Part shown: piece after piece, positions 17,722 through 26,834 of the stretch
Numbering within the stretch: position 1 is the stretch's first letter
Layout of the letters: every line of letters begins with the position of its first letter
Assembly (NCBI RefSeq): GCF_014638845.1
Contig: NZ_BMFP01000007.1
Coordinates: 85,785-149,784, forward strand
DNA from: Pontibacter amylolyticus
Lineage (GTDB): Bacteria; Bacteroidota; Bacteroidia; Cytophagales; Hymenobacteraceae
Reading direction: 5' to 3'
DNA: 64,000 nt
Notes under the pieces: generated by a model
The model's input: only the letters and a program-made list of their open reading frames with translations
What the model was told of the DNA's origin: nothing
The model's database searches: none
Made by a program: the position numbers and the translations under genes

Positions 17722-18825
17722 ATGCGTGTGCTGTTTGACCACCAAGCCTTTACTATTCAAAACTTCGGTGGCATTTCCCGTTATTTTATCGAGCTGTTCA
17801 ACCAACTGAAAACAGTTCCTGAACTTGACCTAAGGCATACAGCGCAGTTCTCTAACAATGGGTATCTTGCCCAGTATGAAGGTATAAGGCGCTTCCCATT
17901 TCTGAATACGCAGGGCGATGAGCGTAAACAGGATATGATGCGGCACACTAACAACCTGATTAGCCTGGCCTCACTGGCCACGGGCAGGTATAGCGTGTTC
18001 CACCCAACGTACTACGACCCTTATTTTCTGCGATTGAAGAGCAGAAAGCCTTTCGTAGTTACGTTTCATGACATGATCCATGAGCGTTTTCAGCAGGTAT
18101 ACCCCGCGTTGAATACACCACTTATTCTGCATAAAAAATTACTTCTGGAGAAAAGCGCGGCCATCATCTCTGTATCGGAAAGCACTAAACGCGACATACT
18201 TAGCCTATACCCACATATTTCGGCCGATAAAATAAACGTAATTCCGCTAGCCAGTTCTTTAAAGATTCCTGAGTCAACGGCTATACCTGCGCAGAAAGGC
18301 GATTACCTGCTCTATGTGGGTACCCGGAGTCTGTACAAAAACTTTATGTTTTTTGTGGAGGCCATTACTCCTTTGCTGAAGCGATACAAGCATCTGAAAC
18401 TGCTGTGCGCCGGAGGAGGGGGCTTTACGGCACAGGAACAGCAGCGCCTGGCTCAATTACAGGTACAGGTGCAGGTACAACAAGTGCCTATCACCGATGA
18501 GCGACTTGTCCACTTGTATGCCCATGCGCTGGCTTTTGTGTTTCCGTCGCTTTACGAAGGTTTTGGCATTCCTACAATCGAGGCCATGAGTTGCGGCTGC
18601 CCGGTACTGGCCAGCGAGGTTAGTTCGATTCCAGAAGTGGGTGCTGATGCAGCACTCTACTTCTCTCCCACAGATCCGGACTCTATCCGGCAAGCTGTGG
18701 AGCAGGTGCTCAACAATAGCACCCTTCGCCAGGAGCTGATTACAGGAGGCTATTCCCGTGCGGCTGCCTTCTCCTGGGAACGTACCGCCGAACTGACAAA
18801 ACAAGTGTACCACCAATTACAATAG
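17722..18825 (+). CDS. Glycosyltransferase family 4 (GT-B)
   Basis: This 367-residue GT-B enzyme shows the N-terminal GGISRY motif at 16-21, the Rossmann entry DYLLYVGTRSLYKN near 194-207, and the E-x7-E motif from Glu279 to Glu287 in SLYEGFGIPTIEAMSCG, which holds the nucleotide sugar. It belongs to the GT4 family, with mannosyl- or rhamnosyltransferase relatives. A short VQVQVQ run near 248-253 comes from a local CAGGT/GCAGGT microrepeat. It starts 36 bases after the methyltransferase stop, within the polysaccharide operon. Confidence 0.9.
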   Translation: MRVLFDHQAFTIQNFGGISRYFIELFNQLKTVPELDLRHTAQFSNNGYLAQYEGIRRFPFLNTQGDERKQDMMRHTNNLISLASLATGRYSVFHPTYYDPYFLRLKSRKPFVVTFHDMIHERFQQVYPALNTPLILHKKLLLEKSAAIISVSESTKRDILSLYPHISADKINVIPLASSLKIPESTAIPAQKGDYLLYVGTRSLYKNFMFFVEAITPLLKRYKHLKLLCAGGGGFTAQEQQRLAQLQVQVQVQQVPITDERLVHLYAHALAFVFPSLYEGFGIPTIEAMSCGCPVLASEVSSIPEVGADAALYFSPTDPDSIRQAVEQVLNNSTLRQELITGGYSRAAAFSWERTAELTKQVYHQLQ

Positions 18826-18845
18826 GGCCTGTACCCGCTATACCT

Positions 18846-19556
18846 GTGACAACTACTGCACCCCTGCTCAGTATTATATCGGTCGTTTACAATGGTGAGG
18901 CTGACATGGCAACCACCGTGGAGAGTGTGCTCCGGCATAAAACGCCGCTTGTGGAGTATATAGTGGTAGACGGCGGCTCCACAGACGGCACCCTACAGGT
19001 GCTGCAGCAATACCGCTCCGGTATAGATGTGCTGGTATCGGAGCCGGATCGGGGCATTTACGATGCCATGAACAAAGGCTGGGGCCTCGCCCACGGTGCC
19101 TATGTGCTCTATATCAACCTGGGCGACGAGTTACTCCAGTTCCCTGAAAAAGAACTGCTGGAGGCGACCGCCCAAGGTATAGACGTGCTGTCTTTCCCGG
19201 TGCAGCTCAGCAACGGCCGCACCTTTAAGCCAAAAGCCGGGCCCATGCTGCGCATCAATAACACGCTGCACCACCAGGGCACACTTTACAGAAGAAATCT
19301 GTCTCAACGATACGATCTGCAGTATAAGGTGTTTGCCGACTTTAACCTGAATCAGCAGTTATTTAAGCAGGGCAAGCGCATCAAAACATACCCTAATGTG
19401 ATCAGTAAGCACGATACCGGGGGCGTATCGCACAATGCAAATCACTTTTGGGAAGTATACGCAATTATTGAAAGTAACTTCGGGAAAGTGTATAAGACCA
19501 TAGCTTTTATTAATTTTAAGTTTTTGGGACTGAAAGGATGGTTGACACGAAAATAA
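18846..19556 (+). CDS. Glycosyltransferase family 2, WcaA-like
   Basis: The 236-residue protein opens with PLLSIISVVYNGEADMATTV, the GT2 entry motif, then VEYIVVDGGSTDGTL at about 36-50 and SEPDRGIYDAMNKG at 65-78. These match small GT2 enzymes of colanic acid and O-antigen clusters. The start is a GTG at 18846, 20 bases after the preceding stop. No better ATG lies before the first strand. Its 3' end overlaps the next glycosyltransferase by 19 bases. Confidence 0.87.
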   Translation: MTTTAPLLSIISVVYNGEADMATTVESVLRHKTPLVEYIVVDGGSTDGTLQVLQQYRSGIDVLVSEPDRGIYDAMNKGWGLAHGAYVLYINLGDELLQFPEKELLEATAQGIDVLSFPVQLSNGRTFKPKAGPMLRINNTLHHQGTLYRRNLSQRYDLQYKVFADFNLNQQLFKQGKRIKTYPNVISKHDTGGVSHNANHFWEVYAIIESNFGKVYKTIAFINFKFLGLKGWLTRK

Positions 19557-20383
19557 ATTTCCTGCTGCTGGTTGTGCTGTACAACAAATCGCTGCAAACT
19601 TCCGAAACACTGGGCTCACTGCTAACGCTTAGAGACCAGCTGAAGGGCAGTAAACTCCTGCTATGGGATAATAGCCCAGCTTCTTCTCTTACAAAGCATG
19701 AACTAGAGGTATTGCAGAGCAGCTTTACGGAAGTAGAATACGTGTGCACACCCGAAAACCTGGCCCTTTCGGCAATTTACAACCAGGTTTTGCAGCGACA
19801 AGAAATGGCTAAGTACGAGGGCCTGGTACTGCTCGACCACGACTCCCTACTGGCCGACAATTTCTTTACCGAGGCCCGCAGCAGCATGGCGCAGCACCCG
19901 GATATCAATCTGTTCTTGCCCATCGTTGAGTCGAACAACGAGATTGTGAGCCCGGCTGACTTATACCTTTTTAAAGGTGTGCGCTGGAAACAAAAGCAGA
20001 CAGGACTAACCAAGGCGAAACATCGTGCGGCAATAAACAGTGGCATGGTGATCCGGGCAAGTTACCTGCAGAACGAATACAAGGGGTACGATGAGCGGCT
20101 CAAGTTTTACGGGACCGACACGTATTTCATGAACTGCTATGCCACACAGAACACCTATTTCTATGTACTGAATACCAGTATCCTGCACCAGCTCAACTAC
20201 TTTGAGAAAGAAGAACTGGATGTGAAGCTGCGCCGCTTCCGCGAAATACGTCGCTCTACGGCCATCCTAAACGAGCAGTCAATCTGGACAAAGGCCCTGA
20301 CCGAAGTATATCTGCTGGCCTTCTCTGCCTTGCAGGCCGTACGATTCAAAAGCACACGGTTCCTGTATGATCACAAGCGTTAG
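19538..20383 (+). CDS. Glycosyltransferase family 2, rhamnosyltransferase-like
   Basis: The 281-residue protein begins NFLLLVVLYNKSLQTSETL and has LLLWDNSP and LVLLDHDSLL with the DHD metal triad at 100-102. This is the GT2 pattern of dTDP-rhamnosyl transferases of the RfbF/WbbL kind. It overlaps the preceding gene by 19 bases and the next by 17, so the three are translated in a coupled way. The sugar donor is a guess from family resemblance only, and no rml genes are in the window. Confidence 0.85.
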   Translation: MVDTKINFLLLVVLYNKSLQTSETLGSLLTLRDQLKGSKLLLWDNSPASSLTKHELEVLQSSFTEVEYVCTPENLALSAIYNQVLQRQEMAKYEGLVLLDHDSLLADNFFTEARSSMAQHPDINLFLPIVESNNEIVSPADLYLFKGVRWKQKQTGLTKAKHRAAINSGMVIRASYLQNEYKGYDERLKFYGTDTYFMNCYATQNTYFYVLNTSILHQLNYFEKEELDVKLRRFREIRRSTAILNEQSIWTKALTEVYLLAFSALQAVRFKSTRFLYDHKR

Positions 20384-21674
20384 CACGGTTCTTACTGTTT
20401 CGGTATGGCTGGTTGTGGTCATGACGCTTTATGTGCTGCTCTACCGCAAGCATATCTTTTCATTTTACGACCCCCTGCTTTTCTTTCTGCTTACCAACAC
20501 GCTCACGACCATCCTCATGTTCATGCAAGTGAGCCAGGTGAGTCATTTGGTGTACTTTGTGTTTTGCCAGCTGGCGCTTTGGCTGGGTATTACCAGCTAT
20601 AGGTATAGGTTGGAGCGTGAAGAGATCATACAGTTCAGTAGCTTCAATATAAAGTTGCTGCAAAGTATAACCTATACCTTGTTTGTGATCTACCTGCTAG
20701 CTAACCTGTACGCAGCAAGCCGGGTGGGCTTTCCACTGCTCACCGACGATCCTACGGCGTCTAAAACAGCGGTTTACGTAGGAGGACTCGGTATTGTGCG
20801 CCGCATCAATTGGGGAGCCAGCATCTTTCTGTCCTGTGCCTGCTTTGTGATGCTGTTTATCAGTCGACGTAAAGCTCCTTTTGTACTGATCCTGCTGTGC
20901 CAGGTGGCCTTTACCATACTTAGCGGATCGAAGGGCGGACTGCTTGCCTTCGTGTTTATGCTGGCCTACATTATCAAGCGTCCGGGCTTTCAGGTACGCA
21001 TGAACCTGAGTACTCTGAGAAAATACAAGAAATACCTCGCGTACTTTTTCGTATCAGGTGTATCGGTCGCCCTGTTGGTGCTCTACATTGAGCGGGGCAA
21101 TGTTGGCGGTGCACTTATGGGGCTTTACAACCGGCTACTGCTGTCAGGAGACGTTATCCTCTATTATTATCAGCCACATATTCACCGGCAAATCAGTGAG
21201 GCTTTCTCCCCCATCGATTACCTACTGCACGAGTTTAACAGCATCCTGGGCTTGTTCCGCCTGTCTGAATACCAGAATCCTTTAGGTTATGAAATGCTTG
21301 TGCTGCACCTAAAGCGCACAGGAGAGGCTATACCCCTTATCCCTATTGGCCCCAATACCCAGTTTTTTGCTAAAGGACAAATCTTCTTTGGGCTTGGAGG
21401 TATACTGTACAGCTTGGTGGTCGGCTTGTTAATCGGTTTTTTGCGCAAAGACTTTTTTGTCACCAAGAAGTTCTCCCTGGTTCGCTTCACGTTCGCATAT
21501 GCACTGGTGGTCATGGCCTTCACCTATGCGATCGAGTCTAACTTATTCGTTTCGCAAGTTTTCGATTTGCTTATCTTTGTGGTGCCTGTGCTTGTACTGT
21601 GCTACGGGGCACTCAAAATGAGCGAGGTAGCTCAAACGTTGCATGAAGAAGAAAATAGTTATCTCGGCCATTAA
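20367..21674 (+). CDS. Wzy-like oligosaccharide repeat unit polymerase
   Basis: This 435-residue protein has about ten to twelve hydrophobic segments, a VGFPLLTDDPTASKTAVYVGG loop of the sort found in O-antigen polymerase families, and a long periplasmic loop between about residues 250 and 320. A FTILSGSKGGLLAFVFML segment also fits. Together with the flippase and Wzz it completes a Wzy-dependent pathway. It overlaps both neighbours (17 bases and 32 bases). Wzy proteins are very divergent, so the role is inferred from topology, length and position. Confidence 0.75.
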   Translation: MITSVSTVLTVSVWLVVVMTLYVLLYRKHIFSFYDPLLFFLLTNTLTTILMFMQVSQVSHLVYFVFCQLALWLGITSYRYRLEREEIIQFSSFNIKLLQSITYTLFVIYLLANLYAASRVGFPLLTDDPTASKTAVYVGGLGIVRRINWGASIFLSCACFVMLFISRRKAPFVLILLCQVAFTILSGSKGGLLAFVFMLAYIIKRPGFQVRMNLSTLRKYKKYLAYFFVSGVSVALLVLYIERGNVGGALMGLYNRLLLSGDVILYYYQPHIHRQISEAFSPIDYLLHEFNSILGLFRLSEYQNPLGYEMLVLHLKRTGEAIPLIPIGPNTQFFAKGQIFFGLGGILYSLVVGLLIGFLRKDFFVTKKFSLVRFTFAYALVVMAFTYAIESNLFVSQVFDLLIFVVPVLVLCYGALKMSEVAQTLHEEENSYLGH

Positions 21675-22749
21675 CATCCACTACGGCGGCACGCTTTCCA
21701 TTGTAAAAGCTGCCTTGTCATGGCTCTCCGAGCATGTGGCCGCTGAATATGACATCATTGCACTGGTTCATAACAAAGACCTTTACACGTACTCAAACAT
21801 TACCTATGTGGAGTTTCCGGACTCACGCCGATCCTGGGTGAAAAGGCTGCAGTACGAGTACTGGCATTTCAGGAAATTGAGCCGGGAGCTGCAGCCCTAC
21901 CTGTGGTTCTCCCTACATGATACATCGCCGGTAGTGGAGGCCGATATACAGGCTGTGTATTGCCACAATCCGGGACCCTACTACCAGGTTTCCCGCAAAG
22001 AGGCCAAACAAGATAAGGTTTTTGCAGCTTTTACCTGGTTTTACAAGTACCTCTACCAGATCAATATTCACGCAAATACCTATGTGGTCGTACAGCAGGA
22101 TTGGATTCGGAACTATTTTGTAAAAACCTTCAATCTGCCACAGGAAAAGGTTGTTGTCGCATACCCAGATACGAATCCGGCCCCAAAGGCTATACCTGAG
22201 TTATCCAGCGCAGCAGAAACAAAAACCATGTTTTTCTATCCGTCTTTCCCGCGTGTGTTCAAAAACTTCGAGCTGATTGGCCAGGCTGTACAGTTGCTCC
22301 ACGACAAAGGCATTCACAACTTTAAGGTAGTACTGACTGCCGATGGAAGCGAGAATGCCTATGCCCATGATATAAAAAAAGTCTATGCTCACCTGCCGCA
22401 AATAAACTGGATTGGTGCCCTGACACGTGAGCAAGTCGATAGCTACTATATCCAAAGCGATTGCCTGATTTTTCCGTCGAAACTGGAAACCTGGGGGCTG
22501 CCGATTACTGAGTACAAGCCACATCAAAAGCCCATGCTACTGGCCCGTTTGCCCTACGCCAAAGAGACTGTTGGCAGCTATGAGCAGGTATCGTTCTTCG
22601 ATCCGCATAATGCTGCTGAACTGGCCGGATTGATGGAGCAGGTTATAGAGCGGAAAATCGCATTTGAAGGCAATCAGGCACCGGCTATTGCACAGCCTTT
22701 TACAACCAACTGGTCCGAATTATTTCATTTATTGCTGAGCAAGCGCTAA
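21643..22749 (+). CDS. Glycosyltransferase family 1/4 (GT-B)
   Basis: The 368-residue protein begins KKKIVISAINIHYGGTLSIV, has YCHNPGPYYQVSRKEAK near 108-124 and FYPSFPRVFKNFELI near 197-211, and contains IFPSKLETWGLPITEYK with the acidic residues that contact the nucleotide sugar. It is a GT-B glycosyltransferase. It overlaps the polymerase gene by 32 bases, the largest overlap in the cluster, and ends six bases before the fusion gene. Donor and acceptor are unknown. Confidence 0.87.
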   Translation: MKKKIVISAINIHYGGTLSIVKAALSWLSEHVAAEYDIIALVHNKDLYTYSNITYVEFPDSRRSWVKRLQYEYWHFRKLSRELQPYLWFSLHDTSPVVEADIQAVYCHNPGPYYQVSRKEAKQDKVFAAFTWFYKYLYQINIHANTYVVVQQDWIRNYFVKTFNLPQEKVVVAYPDTNPAPKAIPELSSAAETKTMFFYPSFPRVFKNFELIGQAVQLLHDKGIHNFKVVLTADGSENAYAHDIKKVYAHLPQINWIGALTREQVDSYYIQSDCLIFPSKLETWGLPITEYKPHQKPMLLARLPYAKETVGSYEQVSFFDPHNAAELAGLMEQVIERKIAFEGNQAPAIAQPFTTNWSELFHLLLSKR

Positions 22750-22755
22750 CCTACT

Positions 22756-24864
22756 ATGAGCAACATACTTATTGCGGCTTCCATCGTCACTTACAACAAC
22801 AATGAGAAAGTTTTGCTGGAGGCGGTAAACAGTTTTCTGAACACCACATTGCCTGTTAAGCTATACATTGTAGACAACTCCCCGACTGACAGGCTGGCTC
22901 CGCTGTTCACAGACAACCGCATCGAGTATATTTTCAATAACAAAAACTTGGGTTTCGGGAAAGCGCATAATATAGCGATGCGTAGGGCAATGCAAGCAGG
23001 TATACCCTATTACCTGGTGCTCAACCCCGATGTATATTTCGGGCCTGGTGTGTTGGAGGGCTTGTGCAAGCATATGCAAGCTAACCCGGAGGTAGGCCAG
23101 CTGATGCCTAAGGTGCTCTACCCTAATGGCGAAACCCAGTACCTATGCAAGCTGCTTCCTACGCCAGCAGACTTTTTTGTGCGCCGCTTTATAAAAGACG
23201 AGGCCAAACTGGAGAAGCTGAACGGAAAATTTGAGCTGCGCTTTACTGGCTACGATCACACCATGAATGTGCCTTATCTCTCGGGCTGCTTTATGTTTCT
23301 GCGTGTCAAGGCCCTGAAGGAGGTGGGCTTGTTTGACGAGCGCATCTTTATGTACTCCGAGGACACCGACCTGACGCGGCGTGTGCATCAGAAATACAAG
23401 ACACAGTTTTTTCCCGATGTGCAGATTTACCACCACTTTGCAAAGGGATCACACAAAAACCTAAAGCTACTCTTCTTCGCCCTTCATGGGGCTTTCATTT
23501 ACTTCACTAAGTGGGGCTGGTTCTTCGACCGTGAGCGAGACCGCATCAACAACCAGATGCTTGCGCAGTACGGTCAGAAACCGGGCAAGTCAAATGGCCT
23601 GAAGCTGCTGCTAACGATGCTGCTTGCTTTTTTTTTGCCCTGGTCTATGACGGTCACCAGTGGGGCAACAATAGTACTGGCGGTGCTGGCATTAACAGAG
23701 GGAGGGTTCAAACGGAAATTATCGCAAATCAGAAAACAGAGGGCCTTGCTTCTGCTTCTGCTGTTTTTCGGGGTGTATGCCCTTTCCACCCTCATCTCGG
23801 ATGATAAGGGGGCTGCCTTATTCGGCTTAGAAAAGAAGCTTTCGCTCTTACTGCTTCCATTGGTTTTTGTTGGGAATGCCTTTTCGGCGCACAACCGGCA
23901 GCGCATACTGCTGGCTTTTGTGCTGAGTGTGGTAATGGTTAGCGTTTACTGTCTGGCTTATGCCATCTACCGCAACTATACCATAGGTGATCCGGCTACC
24001 TTGCCTTACTCCTTTGCGCAGAACTTTGGCGTACGCAACACAGGTAGTATTTACTGGGATTATTTCTCTTACAGCGAGCTGGCACGGCCTGCCAGATTGC
24101 ATCCGACGTACCTGTCCATGTTCACTATTTTCTCCCTTTTTATCCTGATGGAGCGATTGGTGACGGGGACCTATACCCGCATACATACCATACTCCAGTG
24201 GCTTGCCGCGGCCTTTCTGCTGATTTTCACATTGCTACTCTCTTCCCGCATTGCCCTGCTGGGGATGTTCATATCTGCAGGCTTCTTTGCTTATCTCTAT
24301 TATCGCACACATGGCGTTAATCGCAAGCAGATGGTAGTAGCCATTGGGTTGTGCGCCGGTGTGTTTTTATTACTTCTGGCTTTGCCTGTAACGCGTTACC
24401 GCATCCTTAACGAAACATCCAAACTACTCACGCAGAAAGATACAGCCGAAAGTGAAACTGGTGTAAGTCAGCGCACTGTTACATGGGAGCATGCCCTGCA
24501 ACTGAGCAAAGAACATTGGCTGACCGGGCTTGGTGTAGGAGATGTACAGCATGCACTGGATAATAGCTACGAGAGACATGGATATCCAGAGCTGAAAGGA
24601 TTCAACAGCCATAACCAGTACTTGCAAACATGGCTGGCTACAGGTATAGCAGGCCTAATTATCCTGCTGCTGCTCTGCTTAAATGCCCTGTATACCGGCG
24701 TACGGCATCGTGACCGGCTAGCTGTGACGTTGGTTGTATTACTCATCGTGACCAGCCTTACAGAAGCAATACTGGAGGCAAATAAAGGGATTGTATTTAT
24801 AGGGTTGTTTTACTGCCTGTTACTTACTGTACCATCTCAATCAACTGCAGTAGAAAAAGGGTAA
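22756..24864 (+). CDS. Glycosyltransferase family 2 fused to O-antigen ligase domain
   Basis: This 702-residue protein joins two parts that are usually separate. Residues 1-275 are a GT2 domain of the WbbL rhamnosyltransferase type: VTYNNNEKVL, IVDNSP, VLNPDVYF with NPD at 90-92, SGCFMFLR and YSEDTDLTRR. From about 287 the chain becomes a polytopic membrane protein with about ten segments, containing the Wzy_C/WaaL-type region and FNSHNQYLQTW near 615-625, the periplasmic motif of O-antigen ligases. The ORF is continuous, with no stop or frame change between the parts. Such a protein could add a late sugar in the cytoplasm and ligate or polymerise outside. A strong terminator follows on this strand. 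Confidence 0.82.
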   Translation: MSNILIAASIVTYNNNEKVLLEAVNSFLNTTLPVKLYIVDNSPTDRLAPLFTDNRIEYIFNNKNLGFGKAHNIAMRRAMQAGIPYYLVLNPDVYFGPGVLEGLCKHMQANPEVGQLMPKVLYPNGETQYLCKLLPTPADFFVRRFIKDEAKLEKLNGKFELRFTGYDHTMNVPYLSGCFMFLRVKALKEVGLFDERIFMYSEDTDLTRRVHQKYKTQFFPDVQIYHHFAKGSHKNLKLLFFALHGAFIYFTKWGWFFDRERDRINNQMLAQYGQKPGKSNGLKLLLTMLLAFFLPWSMTVTSGATIVLAVLALTEGGFKRKLSQIRKQRALLLLLLFFGVYALSTLISDDKGAALFGLEKKLSLLLLPLVFVGNAFSAHNRQRILLAFVLSVVMVSVYCLAYAIYRNYTIGDPATLPYSFAQNFGVRNTGSIYWDYFSYSELARPARLHPTYLSMFTIFSLFILMERLVTGTYTRIHTILQWLAAAFLLIFTLLLSSRIALLGMFISAGFFAYLYYRTHGVNRKQMVVAIGLCAGVFLLLLALPVTRYRILNETSKLLTQKDTAESETGVSQRTVTWEHALQLSKEHWLTGLGVGDVQHALDNSYERHGYPELKGFNSHNQYLQTWLATGIAGLIILLLLCLNALYTGVRHRDRLAVTLVVLLIVTSLTEAILEANKGIVFIGLFYCLLLTVPSQSTAVEKG

Positions 24865-24927
24865 ATTAAATTTAGCTGATCGGCCACTATAACTGAGGCT
24901 ACTCATGCTTCGCTCGTACGTATCTGT

Positions 24928-24976
24928 AAAATGCGAAGGGCCTGGAAGATACAACTTCCAGGCCCTTCGCATTTTT
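24928..24976. terminator. Bidirectional terminator, 21-base-pair stem
   Basis: A perfect 21-base stem (24928-24948 with 24955-24975) around an ATACAA loop has A residues before and T residues after. It separates the plus-strand sugar operon from the convergent glycosylphosphotransferase gene. Confidence 0.93.
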
Positions 24977-24987
24977 TAATGGAGTGC

Positions 24988-26475
24988 TTACATCCCTTTA
25001 AAGCGTACTACGACGCTAATAGTTTTCAGCAGAACCTTAATATCCATCATGATGGAACGGTTTTTCAGATAGTACAAGTCGTATTGCACCTTCATGAGGG
25101 CGTCCTGTGTATTAGACCCGTATTTGTAGATGGCCTGTGCCCATCCTGTGATACCTGGTTTGGCCAGATGGCGTGTATCGTAAAAAGGAATTTCTTTTTT
25201 CAATTGCTGCACAAACACGGGTCTTTCCGGCCTTGGCCCAATCAGGCTCATGTCACCTTTCAGTACACTCCAGGCCTGTGGCAATTCATCGATACGCGAT
25301 CTGCGCAAAAACCTGCCTACTGACGTAATGCGGCTGTCGTTTTGCTGTGCCCAGGCAGCGCCGTTTTTCTCTGCATCTACTACCATAGAGCGGAACTTAG
25401 TGATACAAAAGGTCTTTCCATATAAGCCTACACGTTCCTGCTTGTAGAAAAGCGGACCTCTGCTGCCAAAGAAGTTGCTCACATACACAAATGGAATTAG
25501 AACTACACAAAGGAGCGTACCAACCAAGCCAAAGCAGATGTCAAGCGCTCTCGAAAAGGTCAAGTAGGCTCTTCTGAAATTGTTACGGTTGTAAGGAAAC
25601 GCCAGGTGGAAATTCTGTGCTGCCGCGTTGATCAACACACGGCCAGTTAATCTCTCATAAAAATCGCTTAGTGAGGTCACAGCTGCACCATTCATTCTGC
25701 ATTTGGTAAGTTCGCGCAGTGCCGCCGAGTTGTTAGTTTCTGAAGTCTCCTCCACAATAATTTCGTCTATCTTGAGTCGTCTCACAAGTTTAGCGAAGTC
25801 ATTTGTTCCGTTTACAATACGCACCCCTTTGTAAACGACCTCTTTTGTGTCGGAATCTATTATGCCGACTACTTTATAACCCAAATGGAAGTTAAAGGCA
25901 TCACCGTTGGCAAATACATCTATAAGTGATTTGCTCGACCAGCCGGCTCCAACTACAAGCACACGCTTTAAAAAGATCGGTCTGTCCAGCAGCCTGAAGT
26001 AAGTATAGCGCCACACCACGAGTGGTGCGATCACATTAAAGGCAAACAAGAAAACAGCCAGCTTACTGTCAGGCAAGGACGGTGTAAACCAGGGAGAAGC
26101 CAGGTAGGCAAGAATTGTGAGCGAGGAGGCTACCAGCAGATACTTAAGCGTGGAATAGAAATTATCGATGTTTTCTAGACTGTACAGGTCAAAGACATAG
26201 GAGAAGAAACTCCAGAAAACAACGCCGGAAAGCAACCACCCATAGTAGTCAGAAATAAGTTCTTTCGCACCAATTTCTGGGTATAGCCAGGTGCAGTATG
26301 CCCCAATGGCTACCAGAATAAACAGCATGTCTATCAGATAGAGCAGCGATTTGCGGTCTGCAATCTCAAATGCAAAAGATCTCCGTTTGTTAGGTACAAG
26401 TGAGTTTACTTTTCTAAAAAGAGGCGCAGCAAATAAGTTTGTTTCAGTTTGTTTTGTAGAGGCAGTAGTACTCAT
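24988..26475 (-). CDS. Initiating polyprenyl glycosylphosphotransferase, WcaJ/WbaP family
   Basis: This enzyme starts repeat-unit synthesis by moving a sugar-1-phosphate from a nucleotide sugar to undecaprenyl phosphate. The N-terminal half has four membrane segments and a Rossmann-like CoA-binding region (RVLVVGAGWSSKSLIDVF). The C-terminal 190 residues form the bacterial sugar transferase domain with TKFRSMVVDAEKNG, RRSRIDELPQAW, GDMSLIGPRPERP and KPGITGWAQ. I chose the ATG at 26475 (495 residues) because the protein start MSTTASTKQTETN fits the family. Upstream in-frame starts are an ATG at 26559 and a GTG at 26589, which a minus-7 element at 26610 would also allow. The opposite strand orientation relative to the cluster suggests separate control. 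Confidence 0.9.
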   Translation of the reverse strand: MSTTASTKQTETNLFAAPLFRKVNSLVPNKRRSFAFEIADRKSLLYLIDMLFILVAIGAYCTWLYPEIGAKELISDYYGWLLSGVVFWSFFSYVFDLYSLENIDNFYSTLKYLLVASSLTILAYLASPWFTPSLPDSKLAVFLFAFNVIAPLVVWRYTYFRLLDRPIFLKRVLVVGAGWSSKSLIDVFANGDAFNFHLGYKVVGIIDSDTKEVVYKGVRIVNGTNDFAKLVRRLKIDEIIVEETSETNNSAALRELTKCRMNGAAVTSLSDFYERLTGRVLINAAAQNFHLAFPYNRNNFRRAYLTFSRALDICFGLVGTLLCVVLIPFVYVSNFFGSRGPLFYKQERVGLYGKTFCITKFRSMVVDAEKNGAAWAQQNDSRITSVGRFLRRSRIDELPQAWSVLKGDMSLIGPRPERPVFVQQLKKEIPFYDTRHLAKPGITGWAQAIYKYGSNTQDALMKVQYDLYYLKNRSIMMDIKVLLKTISVVVRFKGM

Positions 26476-26834
26476 TTTAAATCTGTTATCTAAAACGTAA
26501 TCAAAATCAAGACATTTGTTTATATACGTTAGATCCTGATTTTGTATAAATGGTTGCATACCGGTCAAAATTTTAAAACCTTTTTTCACGCATGCCGGTT
26601 ATGCGGGGGCAAAAGTACGGATTTATAAGATATAAGCAGTACTATATTTAATGTTAGGAGATTTTATTTTAATTTATCTATAATAAACTCACCATAAGCA
26701 TAAACCGAGCCAACCTTATTCATATTTCTGCATACTTAACGCCATATATAATAAATTTAGGACACATACAGGGTGTAGAAAGATATTCCTGCATTTGCTC
26801 CTGTTTTAGTAACTTCGCCTTCAAAGTTGAAAAC
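26476..26834. other. 359-base gap between divergent genes
   Basis: The gap is AT-rich and contains the likely promoters of the glycosylphosphotransferase gene (minus strand) and hisS (plus strand). A perfect TAnnTTTG element lies at 26610-26617 on the minus strand. On the plus strand TAACTTCG at 26808-26815 is an imperfect minus-7 candidate for hisS. No hairpin or RNA gene was seen. Confidence 0.6.
26610..26617 (-). promoter_or_regulatory. Minus-7 element upstream of the glycosylphosphotransferase gene
   Basis: On the minus strand the octamer is TACTTTTG, a match to TAnnTTTG. Transcription would begin near 26603, giving a leader of about 128 bases to the chosen ATG at 26475. That long leader leaves the upstream alternative starts open. 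Confidence 0.45.

Noticed and set aside
18457-18484. CAGGTACAGGTGCAGGTACAA microrepeat in the GT4 gene, considered as a phase-variable tract
   Set aside because: It is short, imperfect and keeps the frame with a VQVQVQ product, so slippage would not switch the gene cleanly.
24931-25323. 130-codon plus-strand frame over the end of the glycosylphosphotransferase gene
   Set aside because: It starts inside the terminator stem and runs against a well-supported gene.
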